Shown: one piece after another, positions 25,361 to 32,748 of the stretch
Layout of the letters: every line of letters starts with the position of its first letter
Position numbering within the stretch: the first letter of the stretch is position 1
Virus record (IMG/VR): IMGVR_UViG_3300046167_000118
Span: 1 to 34,688 of that record
Source: a virus
Reading direction: 5' to 3' (one strand)
Length of the DNA stretch: 34,688 bases
Program-made: the position numbers and the translations under genes
Notes under the pieces: generated by a model
Told to the model about the DNA's origin: nothing
The model's input: only the letters and a program-made list of their open reading frames with translations
Databases searched by the model: none

Positions 25361-25801
25361 ATGGAGAAAAATAAAGATTATTACGAGAAGTTAGACAAGA
25401 GAACTAAAGAGTACAAGAAGTGGAAAGCATCATTTGATTCTGATAATGGTGTTGGTTTAGGAGATGTAGTAGAGAAGATAACAGAAGCTACAGGAATAAA
25501 GAAAGCAGTTAAGTCTATCTTTGGAGATGATTGTGGATGTGATGAAAGAAAGGAAGCTTTAAATAAGATAAGGTTCTTCTCTCAAAGAAATGTAGAATGT
25601 TTAACAGAAGAGGAGTACTTTACATTAGAGCATTGGTTTAGTGAAGAAAGAAACGTAGTAACTACACAAGACCAAATATTATTGTTTACTATATATAACA
25701 GAGTATATAATATGAGCCAGAAAAGAACATCTTGTTCTTCTTGCATCAAAACAGTTATACACGAATTAAAACTATTGTTTAACGAGTATCATAATAATTA
25801 G
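25361..25801 (+). CDS. Conserved Cys-containing protein of unknown function
   Basis: A 146-residue protein. The motif DDCGCDERKEALNKI near residue 56 and the later TSCSSCIKTV could bind metal. An amphipathic helix VVEKITEATGIKKAVKSIFG precedes the first motif. Similar DCGC-x-x-R proteins are common in Bacteroidota phage replication regions, from memory. It lies 4 bases after the sigma-like gene and one base before the phosphoesterase. Confidence 0.55.
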   Translation: MEKNKDYYEKLDKRTKEYKKWKASFDSDNGVGLGDVVEKITEATGIKKAVKSIFGDDCGCDERKEALNKIRFFSQRNVECLTEEEYFTLEHWFSEERNVVTTQDQILLFTIYNRVYNMSQKRTSCSSCIKTVIHELKLLFNEYHNN

Positions 25802-25802
25802 T

Positions 25803-26516
25803 ATGAAAGACTTTAGACCAAGATTAAAAGGTAATAAACTTAAGGCATTCTTAAATATAACTAAGCCAGAAACTAGAGTTTTAGTTATAGGAGATTTACA
25901 CGAGCCATTTTGTTTAGATTCTTACCTTCAACATTGTAAGGATGTTTATTCTAAATATAATTGTAATAGAGTCGTTTTTATTGGAGATGTTATAGATAAT
26001 CACTATTCATCATATCATGAAGCATCAGCAGATGGTATGGGTGGAGGAGATGAACTTGACTTAGCTATAAAGAGAATAGGCAGGTGGTATAGAGCGTTTC
26101 CTAAAGCAGATGTAACTATTGGTAATCACGATAGGATTATAGCAAGGAAGGCACAAACAGGAGGTATACCGAGTAGATGGGTAAGAGATTATAATGAAGT
26201 ACTTAACACTCCTAAATGGAACTTTATAGAAAGAGTTGTTATTGATAATGTTCAATATATACATGGAGAAGGAGGAACTGCTAGAACAAAGTCTAAGGCA
26301 GATATGATGTCTACTGTACAAGGTCACTTACATACACAATGTTACACAGAGTGGACTGTAGGTGCAAAGTTTAGAGTCTTCGGCACGCAGGTAGGTTGTG
26401 GTATAGACCACGAGAAGTATGCCTTTGCTTATGCTAAAGCTGGGAAGAAACCAGCTATTGGTTGTGGAGTAGTTATAGGAGGACATACAGCAATTAACGA
26501 ACTAATGAATTTATAA
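25803..26516 (+). CDS. Calcineurin-like metallophosphoesterase
   Basis: A 237-residue protein carrying all major motifs: GDLHEPF (30-36), GDVIDN (61-66), GNHD (107-110), a His in YIHGEGG (H154) and GHLHT (174-178). These bind two metals and hydrolyse phosphoesters. Members of phage genomes often act on nucleotides or nucleic acid ends, but the substrate cannot be read from sequence. The surrounding genes for repair and nucleotide metabolism make a DNA-linked role plausible. Confidence 0.85.
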   Translation: MKDFRPRLKGNKLKAFLNITKPETRVLVIGDLHEPFCLDSYLQHCKDVYSKYNCNRVVFIGDVIDNHYSSYHEASADGMGGGDELDLAIKRIGRWYRAFPKADVTIGNHDRIIARKAQTGGIPSRWVRDYNEVLNTPKWNFIERVVIDNVQYIHGEGGTARTKSKADMMSTVQGHLHTQCYTEWTVGAKFRVFGTQVGCGIDHEKYAFAYAKAGKKPAIGCGVVIGGHTAINELMNL

Positions 26517-26517
26517 T

Positions 26518-26667
26518 ATGTTAAAGAATAAGAAGCATACCATTTCACAGAGAATGGGTAGAATGGAAAGAGTACTAAGTCAGTTGTATTTAACAAACGT
26601 AAGTATGACTGAAAGATTAAATAAACTAGAAAAAGAACTATTTAAAGAAGAAGAAAGTAATGAGTGA
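26518..26667 (+). CDS. Small coiled-coil protein
   Basis: A 49-residue basic/acidic helical protein (MLKNKKHTISQRMGRMERVL...), starting one base after the phosphoesterase and overlapping the next start by 8 bases. Unknown function. Confidence 0.55.
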   Translation: MLKNKKHTISQRMGRMERVLSQLYLTNVSMTERLNKLEKELFKEEESNE

Positions 26668-27037
26668 TAGCCTAAAGAAATACGAAGAGTTAGTTGGTAG
26701 CTTACCAACAGATAGTCAAGAGAGAAAAAAAATACCTATATACACAGGACTCATTAAATACTTTCCTGATGCTGTAGCAGAAGTTGCTAGAGTTTCTTTA
26801 ATAGGAAACCAACAACACCATCCTGATAAGCCTTTACATTGGGATAGAAACAAGAGTACAGATGAATTAGATGCTTTAGCGAGACATTTAGTAGAAGCAG
26901 GTAAGATAGACTCAGATGGTGTTAGGCATTCGGCTAAGGTAGCTTGGAGAGCTTTAGCTAACTTACAAAAAGAATTAGAAAACTCTAACAAAAGAGATGA
27001 GCAATGGTATATAGACCAGCACAATAGAAACAGATGA
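26660..27037 (+). CDS. DUF5664-type dATP/dGTP diphosphohydrolase-like protein
   Basis: A 125-residue helical protein with QQHHPDKPLHWDRNKSTDEL and DALARHLVEAG, the recognisable core of the DUF5664 group. Some members are annotated as dATP/dGTP diphosphohydrolase domains. It would adjust nucleotide pools during replication. No PurZ-like gene is present, so a Z-genome (aminoadenine) cannot be inferred. It overlaps the next gene by 4 bases (ATGA). Confidence 0.65.
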   Translation: MSDSLKKYEELVGSLPTDSQERKKIPIYTGLIKYFPDAVAEVARVSLIGNQQHHPDKPLHWDRNKSTDELDALARHLVEAGKIDSDGVRHSAKVAWRALANLQKELENSNKRDEQWYIDQHNRNR

Positions 27038-27432
27038 GTTTAATAAGAAATAGCAATCAGACAAAGCAAGGTTTAGACTTTACAGGAGTACAGAACGGTA
27101 AGATACATCCTTCTGATATAGATGCTGTTTTAGAGTTTGATAACAAGGCTTTAATATTAATGGAAGTTAAAAGAGCTGGTAACTCTATTCCTACAGGACA
27201 AAGACTCCTGTTAGAGAGAATATGTGATAGTTGGCATACAGACAAAGGTATTGCTTTATATGTAACTCATAATTACTTAGATGATACCAGAGACATTCCT
27301 TTAGTTAAATGCTTTGTTAATGGTTGTTATTACAAGGGTAAGTGGTCTAAAGTAGATAACGAACCTTTGATTACTGTTTTAAATAAATTAGGCTTTAATT
27401 GGAATATAAGTAAATTAATGTTTGATAATTAA
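27034..27432 (+). CDS. PD-(D/E)XK-like nuclease candidate
   Basis: A 132-residue protein. HPSDIDAVLEFDNKALILME leads into VKRAG, giving D (D29), then E-x-K (E48, K50), the core of the PD-(D/E)XK fold; a following Gln in GQRLLLERI fits the motif. It could be a small structure-specific or host-DNA-directed nuclease. It begins by a 4-base overlap with the DUF5664 gene. The assignment uses the motif only. Confidence 0.55.
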   Translation: MSLIRNSNQTKQGLDFTGVQNGKIHPSDIDAVLEFDNKALILMEVKRAGNSIPTGQRLLLERICDSWHTDKGIALYVTHNYLDDTRDIPLVKCFVNGCYYKGKWSKVDNEPLITVLNKLGFNWNISKLMFDN

Positions 27433-27451
27433 AATAATTATATTATATTGC
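27421..27451 (+). promoter_or_regulatory. Promoter, TTTG-N19-TATATTGC
   Basis: TTTG (27421-27424), inside the end of the nuclease gene, and TATATTGC (27444-27451) are 19 bases apart. It is the third exact copy of the phage -7 word; ATG 27479 follows at 28 bases. Confidence 0.7.
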
Positions 27452-27478
27452 AGACATAAACAATAAAACAAAAGCAAT

Positions 27479-27700
27479 ATGAAAAAAGAAGTAACAGTTG
27501 AATACGATAACATAGTCTTAGTTCTTGTAGGAGACTATCAAAAAGGACAAGATGGTAGTTATATGCACCCAGATATCAGTAGTGATTTTAATTGTCATCA
27601 AGTGTTATCTGGAGGACAGGACATTATAGATATACTTCAGCAAAACATTATAGAAGAACTAGAAGAAGAAGCAGTTAAAAACCTAGAAGAAGTATGGTAG
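27479..27700 (+). CDS. Small acidic protein of unknown function
   Basis: A 73-residue protein beginning MKKEVTVEYDNIVLVLVGDY, beta-like, with a strongly acidic helix at the end (IIEELEEEAVKNLEE). It heads a promoter-led unit and overlaps the exonuclease start by 7 bases. Similar short proteins are seen in phage replication units, but I recognise no domain. Confidence 0.55.
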   Translation: MKKEVTVEYDNIVLVLVGDYQKGQDGSYMHPDISSDFNCHQVLSGGQDIIDILQQNIIEELEEEAVKNLEEVW

Positions 27701-28380
27701 CATTGTTTGATGCAGATAGTTTAGTATGGGCATCATCTTATGGTGTCGAAGAGGATATTGATTTAGCTATAGAAAAGTATAATGATTCCTTTACAAACAT
27801 AATATACGATTTGAATGAAATATATGATATATCAGAAGTAATAACCTTTAACAATAGTAAGGGTAACTTTAGAAAGATACTAGATACCAACTACAAAGCT
27901 AATAGAAAGTCTTCAGGAATACCTAGTGTTTTAACACATCTACATGATTATGTAACACAAACTTATAATAGTGTAAGTAAATATAGTTTAGAGACAGATG
28001 ATTTAGTTGCTACTTATTGGAACAGTATAGCAGAAGAAGATGGTAGAGATACTGTGATTATAGTTTCTATAGATAAAGACTATAAACAACTACCAGCTTT
28101 AATATACAACTATCACTATAAACATAGATGTGTATATGATATAGAACCTGTAGAAGCTTTGTATAACTTTTATGAGCAAATGATTATAGGAGATAGTATA
28201 GACAATGTAAACTACTGCAAAGGGTATGGTAAGAAGTATGCTGAGAAATTGCTAAAAGATTGTACAAGTCATTATCAATTTACTAAGAAAGTATATGAAT
28301 TATTCACAACAATATACAAGAGCAAAGCTAAGTTAAAATACATACAATGTTACAACTTACTAAAGTTAAGAACTGAATGA
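27694..28380 (+). CDS. FEN/5'-3' exonuclease-like protein
   Basis: A 228-residue protein with the ordered acidic sites of flap endonucleases: FDADSL (D6, D8), NYKANRKSS (66-74, the basic arch), ETDDLVA (100-106), SIDKDYKQL (125-133) and GDSIDN (166-171). A GYGKKYAEKLL stretch after it resembles the helix-hairpin region (about 177-187). It would remove 5' flaps or RNA primers at the fork. Both neighbours overlap it, giving a compact unit. Confidence 0.75.
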   Translation: MVALFDADSLVWASSYGVEEDIDLAIEKYNDSFTNIIYDLNEIYDISEVITFNNSKGNFRKILDTNYKANRKSSGIPSVLTHLHDYVTQTYNSVSKYSLETDDLVATYWNSIAEEDGRDTVIIVSIDKDYKQLPALIYNYHYKHRCVYDIEPVEALYNFYEQMIIGDSIDNVNYCKGYGKKYAEKLLKDCTSHYQFTKKVYELFTTIYKSKAKLKYIQCYNLLKLRTE

Positions 28381-28646
28381 ATGAAGGTTTATCAAACAAA
28401 ACCATTAATGAGTATTTTATGCTAACCTTGTATGAGATAGAACAAGGGACTCTATATGAAGATATAGAAATAATGTTAAAGGAATACGAAGAAAGAGAAA
28501 TGTATTTAGAATGTGCTGGAATAAATAAAGCAATGGAATATTCTAAATTTAACTCACTAGTTTCAATAACAAAACAATTAAATGAGTACGAACAATTAAA
28601 CAGAATAAAAATTATAAACGAAGATGAAAACAACACAAGAGATTAA
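28377..28646 (+). CDS. Unknown small replication-region protein
   Basis: An 89-residue acidic helical protein (MNEGLSNKTINEYFMLTLYE...) overlapping the exonuclease by 4 bases and the DnaA-like gene by 23 bases. No domain recognised. Confidence 0.55.
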   Translation: MNEGLSNKTINEYFMLTLYEIEQGTLYEDIEIMLKEYEEREMYLECAGINKAMEYSKFNSLVSITKQLNEYEQLNRIKIINEDENNTRD

Positions 28647-29076
28647 AGAAGCAATAGAACAAAGAACAGGATTAAAGCTAGACTCTAAAGGTAGAAGAAG
28701 AGAATTAGTTTATTGTAGAGCAATTTACTTTAAATTATGTAGAGAGAACACAGAGCTTAGTTTACATAAAATATCAGATACTTTAGGAATGAGTCATTGT
28801 AATGTAATATACTCTCTAAGGAATACATTCCCTTTAATAATGAAGCATGAGTATAAGTATAGTTCAATGTATAAGATACTTAAATCTCCTGACCCTATAG
28901 AAGATATACAAGAGAAATACATAAGACTTAAAGAAGATTATGAAGCTTTACTTGAATCAACAAAAGCTCCTGATGATGCAGAGTTAGTAGATATGATAAG
29001 ACAAATACCTGAACAACAAATAGATGTAGCAAAGCTTAGAATAAATGCTATGGTACAAATGCTAAAAACATATTAA
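28624..29076 (+). CDS. DnaA domain IV-like DNA-binding protein
   Basis: A 150-residue protein whose residues 23-70 resemble DnaA domain IV: RRRELVYCRAIYFKLCREN, then LSLHKISDTLGMSHCNVIYS, a helix-turn-helix ending in a SHCNV signature analogous to the DHSTV of DnaA. The ATPase domains are absent and the C-terminal half is a separate helical region. It could bind host or phage origin sequences. It lies about 2 kb before the repeat array at 31122, a possible target. Confidence 0.65.
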   Translation: MKTTQEIKEAIEQRTGLKLDSKGRRRELVYCRAIYFKLCRENTELSLHKISDTLGMSHCNVIYSLRNTFPLIMKHEYKYSSMYKILKSPDPIEDIQEKYIRLKEDYEALLESTKAPDDAELVDMIRQIPEQQIDVAKLRINAMVQMLKTY

Positions 29077-29077
29077 G

Positions 29078-29284
29078 ATGAACAAGAAAGAAACAATTAA
29101 ATTAGCTTTATTAGTAATAGGATTATGTTACTCTTTTTTTAAGCTAGGTCAAGGTAATCCAGAAATAATAACAAAAGAAGTTATTAAGGAAGTAGAAGTA
29201 AGCGACAAAGGATTTTGTGTAGCTTGTTATAAGAAACATAACTATGACCAGATGTATGTCTTAGTTAATGATTATACAGATTAA
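29078..29284 (+). CDS. Small single-TM protein
   Basis: A 68-residue protein with an N-terminal membrane segment (LALLVIGLCYSFFKLG) and a short C-terminal domain with FCVACYKKH, a possible metal or disulfide site. It starts one base after the DnaA-like gene and its stop overlaps the next start. A membrane-associated early protein of unknown role. Confidence 0.5.
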   Translation: MNKKETIKLALLVIGLCYSFFKLGQGNPEIITKEVIKEVEVSDKGFCVACYKKHNYDQMYVLVNDYTD

Positions 29285-29499
29285 TGTACTTAGAGAACCT
29301 AAGGCAGAAAGCTTTAAGATGGTGTTTTAAGAATGACTTTGTTATATACCCTGTAACTAAAAACAATAAGGATTATAATATAGTTATAGAGAAAGGAGTA
29401 AAGAAAGTATTTATTGAAGATGTATATACTAAAACAACTATACATCAAGGTATTACAGATATATACTTAAAGCTATACAAAAAACATAATACTAAATAA
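29284..29499 (+). CDS. Unknown small protein
   Basis: A 71-residue basic protein (MYLENLRQKALRWCFKNDFV...), a helix followed by strands, coupled to the previous gene by a one-base overlap. It ends just before the terminase start motif. No domain recognised. Confidence 0.5.
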   Translation: MYLENLRQKALRWCFKNDFVIYPVTKNNKDYNIVIEKGVKKVFIEDVYTKTTIHQGITDIYLKLYKKHNTK

Positions 29500-29500
29500 T

Positions 29501-29515
29501 CGTTATCATATTATG
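29501..29515 (+). promoter_or_regulatory. Start-site motif CGTTATCATATTATG, copy 4
   Basis: The motif ends in the start codon of the terminase small subunit gene at 29513. It differs from copies 1 and 3 at one base. Confidence 0.55.
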
Positions 29516-29911
29516 GCTAGAGCAAAAAAGAATAAATCACAAGAGATAAAACCTACAGATGGTAGGAAACATAATAAGAGACTTGCACCGAAACCTATAT
29601 CTACTACAAACAAATTACCTTCGGCTAGACAGAATAAAGCTAAGAGAGACAGGATAGCATCTTATGCTACCTCAGCTATGAAAGATGTATTTGGTAGCGA
29701 GAAAGAAGCGTTTAAACACCTAGCAAGTTTAGCTAAGAATAACTTTACTCACATGAAGCTATTACTAGAGTATGCTTATGGTAAACCTTCTGATAGTATA
29801 AATGATGCTAAGAAGTCTAACAAGGTACAAGTACCTGTAATAAATTTCTTTAACAATAAAGATATACAAAACATAGAAGATACAATAGATGTAACTCCAG
29901 ACGATGAATAG
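29513..29911 (+). CDS. terS: Terminase small subunit
   Basis: A 132-residue protein with a very basic N-terminus (MARAKKNKSQEIKPTDGRKH). A central helical segment (YATSAMKDVFGSEKEAFKHL) precedes an acidic end (IEDTIDVTPDDE). It overlaps the large subunit by 8 bases, which is the strongest evidence. Small subunits recognise phage DNA and stimulate packaging. A clear N-terminal HTH is not obvious, so recognition details are unknown. Confidence 0.7.
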   Translation: MARAKKNKSQEIKPTDGRKHNKRLAPKPISTTNKLPSARQNKAKRDRIASYATSAMKDVFGSEKEAFKHLASLAKNNFTHMKLLLEYAYGKPSDSINDAKKSNKVQVPVINFFNNKDIQNIEDTIDVTPDDE

Positions 29912-31118
29912 TAATATAAATCTACATAGTAAATACATTCCTCTGTTTCAATCTAAAAGCAGATACTATATTGTAACTGGTGGTAGAGGTTCAGGTAAAT
30001 CATTTGGTGTAGCTTTGTTTCTACTTAACCTAACGTATGAAGAAGGGCATAAAGTATTGTTTACTAGATATACTTTAACATCAGCTAACACCTCTATTAT
30101 TCCTGAGTTTATTGAGAAGATAGACCTTATGAATGTACATAGTGATTTTAGGATAACTAAAGATGAGATTATAAATCTTAAGACAGGAAGCTCTATAATG
30201 TTTAAAGGTATACGAACATCCTCTGGTAACCAAACAGCCGCTCTAAAGTCCTTAAATGGCGTTACAACGTTTGTTGTAGATGAAGCAGAAGAGCTTATGG
30301 AAGAAGATGTGTTTAACAAGATAGACTTTTCTATACGTTCACAGAATAAACAGAATAGATGTATTTTAATATTAAACCCTGCTACAAAAGAGCATTGGAT
30401 ATATCAAAGGTATTTTTTATATAAAAGTATAAAAGGTGGTTTTAACGGTATAAAGGATGATGCTACTTATATACATACTACATACGAAGATAATAAAGAT
30501 AATCTATCAGACTCATTCTTAACACAGTTATATGAGATGAAGAGAAGAAACCCTTCTAAGTTTGAGCACGTTATCTTAGGTGGTTGGATGGAGAAAGCTG
30601 AAGGAACAATTATAAGGAATTGGAAAGTAGGAGAGTTTGCACAGACAGAATTAACCTGTTATGGTCAAGATTTTGGTTTCTCTATGGATATGACAACACT
30701 TGTAAAGGTTTCTATTGACAAAGAGGTTAGAAAGGTATATGTTAAAGAAATATACGGAAAGACTGGTTTATCTACTTCTGACATAGCATTTAGGAATAGA
30801 CAGGAATGTGCAGCAGATTTAATAATATGTGATAGTGCAGAACCTAGACTTATAAATGAATTAAGAAACACAGGACTAAACATAAGACCTACTATTAAGA
30901 AGAAGGGTAGTATACTATCTGGTATTGCTTTAATGCAAGATTATGAGATTATAGTAGAGAGAAACTCTAGTGGTATTATACGAGAGCTAAACAACTATGT
31001 ATGGCACGATAAAGGAGAGAAGCCAATAGACAAGTACAATCACTTTATAGATGCAATAAGATATTCTTTACAATATTTAATTCAAGGAGTCAATTCTGGA
31101 AAATATGTTATCCGATAA
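29904..31118 (+). CDS. terL: Terminase large subunit
   Basis: A 404-residue protein with both terminase domains. The ATPase has Walker A GGRGSGKS (26-33) and Walker B VVDEAEE (124-130). The nuclease has DFGFSMD (D256), ICDSAEP (D310) and HFIDAIRYS (D383). It translocates and cuts DNA at the portal. Family features resemble PBSX/Terminase_6-type large subunits. The gene ends only three bases before the repeat array at 31122, and the portal gene is about 15 kb away on the circle. Confidence 0.9.
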   Translation: MNSNINLHSKYIPLFQSKSRYYIVTGGRGSGKSFGVALFLLNLTYEEGHKVLFTRYTLTSANTSIIPEFIEKIDLMNVHSDFRITKDEIINLKTGSSIMFKGIRTSSGNQTAALKSLNGVTTFVVDEAEELMEEDVFNKIDFSIRSQNKQNRCILILNPATKEHWIYQRYFLYKSIKGGFNGIKDDATYIHTTYEDNKDNLSDSFLTQLYEMKRRNPSKFEHVILGGWMEKAEGTIIRNWKVGEFAQTELTCYGQDFGFSMDMTTLVKVSIDKEVRKVYVKEIYGKTGLSTSDIAFRNRQECAADLIICDSAEPRLINELRNTGLNIRPTIKKKGSILSGIALMQDYEIIVERNSSGIIRELNNYVWHDKGEKPIDKYNHFIDAIRYSLQYLIQGVNSGKYVIR

Positions 31119-31121
31119 TTT

Positions 31122-31219
31122 GTTTAACATTAAGGTGTTTAACATTATGGGGTCTGTTTAATATTATGCCTTGTTTAACATTATCCCCTGTTTAACATTA
31201 TGGGGGTCGTTTAATATTA
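31122..31219. repeat. Six-copy GTTTAAYATTA array with G/C tracts (candidate iterons)
   Basis: Copies lie at 31122-31132, 31137-31147, 31156-31166, 31173-31183, 31190-31200 and 31209-31219, with start-to-start distances of 15, 19, 17, 17 and 19 bases. Four read GTTTAACATTA and two GTTTAATATTA. Spacers alternate G tracts (TGGGG, TGGGGG) and C tracts (TCCCC, TCCCCCC) that can pair into short hairpins; the last, GGGGG 31202-31206 with CCCCC 31221-31225, precedes a T-rich stretch. The array could be replication iterons, an operator or a terminator cluster. Confidence 0.75.
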
Positions 31220-31225
31220 TCCCCC

Positions 31226-31436
31226 CTCTTTTCTATTTAGATTTATTCTAAATAATATCTATATTTTTACACAATTATAAAAACAAATTAAGCCAGTAGA
31301 AAAGCATAAAATATTTTTGTAGTGTCAAATATATTTTGTATACGTGTGCGCACGTAATATTAAAGGTGTATAAAATTTTAACATAATTTTAACAAAATTT
31401 TAACATTTACATTTCTACTTATTTATATTAGTTTTA
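31226..31436. other. AT-rich control region behind terL
   Basis: No gene is seen. It includes an ACGTG-TGCG-CACGT hairpin (31342-31355), the only GC-rich island in the region, and then three TTTTAACA boxes before a -7 box. Low complexity and AT-richness beside an array of direct repeats are compatible with an unwinding region of a replication origin, an inference. Confidence 0.5.
31342..31355. promoter_or_regulatory. ACGTG-TGCG-CACGT inverted repeat
   Basis: Five-base arms enclose TGCG, and the inner GTGCGCAC is itself a perfect palindrome. It could bind a dimeric regulator. It is a short element and could occur by chance. Confidence 0.35.
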
Positions 31437-31444
31437 TATATTTG
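31376..31444 (+). promoter_or_regulatory. Promoter with three TTTTAACA boxes at 11-bp spacing, copy A
   Basis: TTTTAACA occurs at 31376-31383, 31387-31394 and 31398-31405, exactly 11 bases apart (one helical turn). A consensus -7 box TATATTTG lies at 31437-31444. The next ATG is at 31475. A similar region is at 33034-33091. Its -33 position has no TTTG, suggesting that a factor bound to the phased boxes may compensate. Confidence 0.65.
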
Positions 31445-31474
31445 ATTATAATTATTAACTAAAAACAAAACAAA

Positions 31475-31777
31475 ATGAATGCAACTATTAAATTAAAAGA
31501 AATTACAAAATTATCAACTGTTGATTTAGCTAATTTGGAATTGAAATTAGAGAGCAAAGCTTTAGATTTAAAAGCAGTTTTTTTAATGTCATCTACTGGC
31601 TTAAGTTTAAGAGTAACAAGCGAACACTCAACAGATGAACTAATGAAACTTTGCAAATGGTTAAATAAATCATCAGAAGATGAAACCAACTTAAGAGATA
31701 ATGAAGCAGAGTTAAGGCTTTTTGCAAAAGAAATGATTAAAACAAATAGAAAATTAAATCAAGCAAAAAAATTATAA
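31475..31777 (+). CDS. Small unknown protein, first of the right-end unit
   Basis: A 100-residue helical, charged protein (MNATIKLKEITKLSTVDLAN...), about 30 bases after a consensus -7 box and with an AACAAAACAAAATG leader typical of this region. A short terminator follows. No domain recognised. Confidence 0.6.
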   Translation: MNATIKLKEITKLSTVDLANLELKLESKALDLKAVFLMSSTGLSLRVTSEHSTDELMKLCKWLNKSSEDETNLRDNEAELRLFAKEMIKTNRKLNQAKKL

Positions 31778-31785
31778 TTAACAAT

Positions 31786-31806
31786 AGGGGTGTAAAAACC
31801 CCTTTT
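31786..31806 (+). terminator. Weak hairpin terminator
   Basis: GGGG (31787-31790) pairs with CCCC (31799-31802), followed by four T's. The stem is short, so read-through into the following genes is likely. Confidence 0.55.
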
Positions 31807-31837
31807 AAAAACTAAACCAATAAAACAAAATAAAACA

Positions 31838-32272
31838 ATGGATACAACACACTTTAAAAATCACATAATTAATTCAATAGTAGATACTCTTGAGGATTAT
31901 GAAAACCAAACTAATTTTGATTATATTATTTCAGATGAAATTTATACTATAATATATTATAGTCGTTGTAATGAATTTATAAATAATTCTTTTTCTAATG
32001 CTTTTGAGGTTATTGCTCACGCTTCGGAATTATACAACGATATGACTGGAGAAAATTTACCTACTGAAAATATTAATTCTGAATATATAGTAAATTCAAT
32101 ATTAAATTATTACGCTCATGAAATAATGAACGATTTACAAAATGAGTTTGAAGGCTTCGACAATATAAAGAATATTAATAATGATATAATAAAGTATTTA
32201 CTAACATATCAAAACGGGCTTAAACAAATTACCATTTTAAAAATAAAGCTATGGAAAACAAAGAAGCAATAA
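31838..32272 (+). CDS. Acidic unknown protein
   Basis: A 144-residue protein rich in D, E, N, I and Y (MDTTHFKNHIINSIVDTLED...), helical and without membrane segments. The composition suggests a possible protein- or DNA-mimicking host-interaction factor, but no family is recognised. Overlaps the next small gene by 22 bases. Confidence 0.55.
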   Translation: MDTTHFKNHIINSIVDTLEDYENQTNFDYIISDEIYTIIYYSRCNEFINNSFSNAFEVIAHASELYNDMTGENLPTENINSEYIVNSILNYYAHEIMNDLQNEFEGFDNIKNINNDIIKYLLTYQNGLKQITILKIKLWKTKKQ

Positions 32273-32409
32273 AATTACTAGATAATGTATATTCTTTAAT
32301 AATGGATAAAATCAACGACAAGAATAATAATAAATTATATAGAGTATCACATATACAAAGTATATTAAATATGATAGATGATTTACAAAACGAAATAGAA
32401 CAATTATAA
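32251..32409 (+). CDS. Small unknown protein
   Basis: A 52-residue helical acidic ORF (MENKEAIKLLDNVYSLIMDK...) overlapping the end of the previous gene; 12 bases precede the next start. The leader AAATAAAGCTATG and packing support it. Function unknown. Confidence 0.5.
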   Translation: MENKEAIKLLDNVYSLIMDKINDKNNNKLYRVSHIQSILNMIDDLQNEIEQL

Positions 32410-32421
32410 AAAAATAAAACA

Positions 32422-32736
32422 ATGACAGAATTTGACAAACTTAAAAAAGAGCTAAGAGATGCTAAGGATTTAGGCTTATCTAGTTGGATTGATGAAGTAT
32501 CTAAAAAAATAGATAATTATTTAAATAATAATTTATATAATCAGAATATAAAACAAATGACAAAAGAAAAACAACAAAGAAATAAATTAATTGATTTTAT
32601 TCTTGACTTTGCTAGTGATGAAATAGAAACTACAAACGATGCTTTAAAACTTGCAAGAATGACAAACCAAGAATTAAAAGAAGATATTAAAAGTATTAAA
32701 GAATATTACAAAAGAGAACATAAAACAATAATATAA
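32422..32736 (+). CDS. Small charged coiled-coil protein
   Basis: A 104-residue helical protein (MTEFDKLKKELRDAKDLGLS...) with an AAAATAAAACAATG leader. Internal ATG 32557 could start a shorter form, but the upstream part continues the same charged helix. Unknown function. Confidence 0.5.
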   Translation: MTEFDKLKKELRDAKDLGLSSWIDEVSKKIDNYLNNNLYNQNIKQMTKEKQQRNKLIDFILDFASDEIETTNDALKLARMTNQELKEDIKSIKEYYKREHKTII

Positions 32737-32748
32737 AAAATAAACAAA

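Noticed and set aside
26660-27037. Evidence for a Z (aminoadenine) genome
   Set aside because: Only the DUF5664-type gene is present; no PurZ-like adenylosuccinate synthetase relative was recognised.
21213-31118. Lysogeny module
   Set aside because: No integrase, excisionase, CI-like repressor or divergent promoter pair was recognised; all genes run in one direction.
31122-31219. CRISPR array
   Set aside because: Repeat units are only 11 bases with 4-8 base spacers and no cas genes are nearby.
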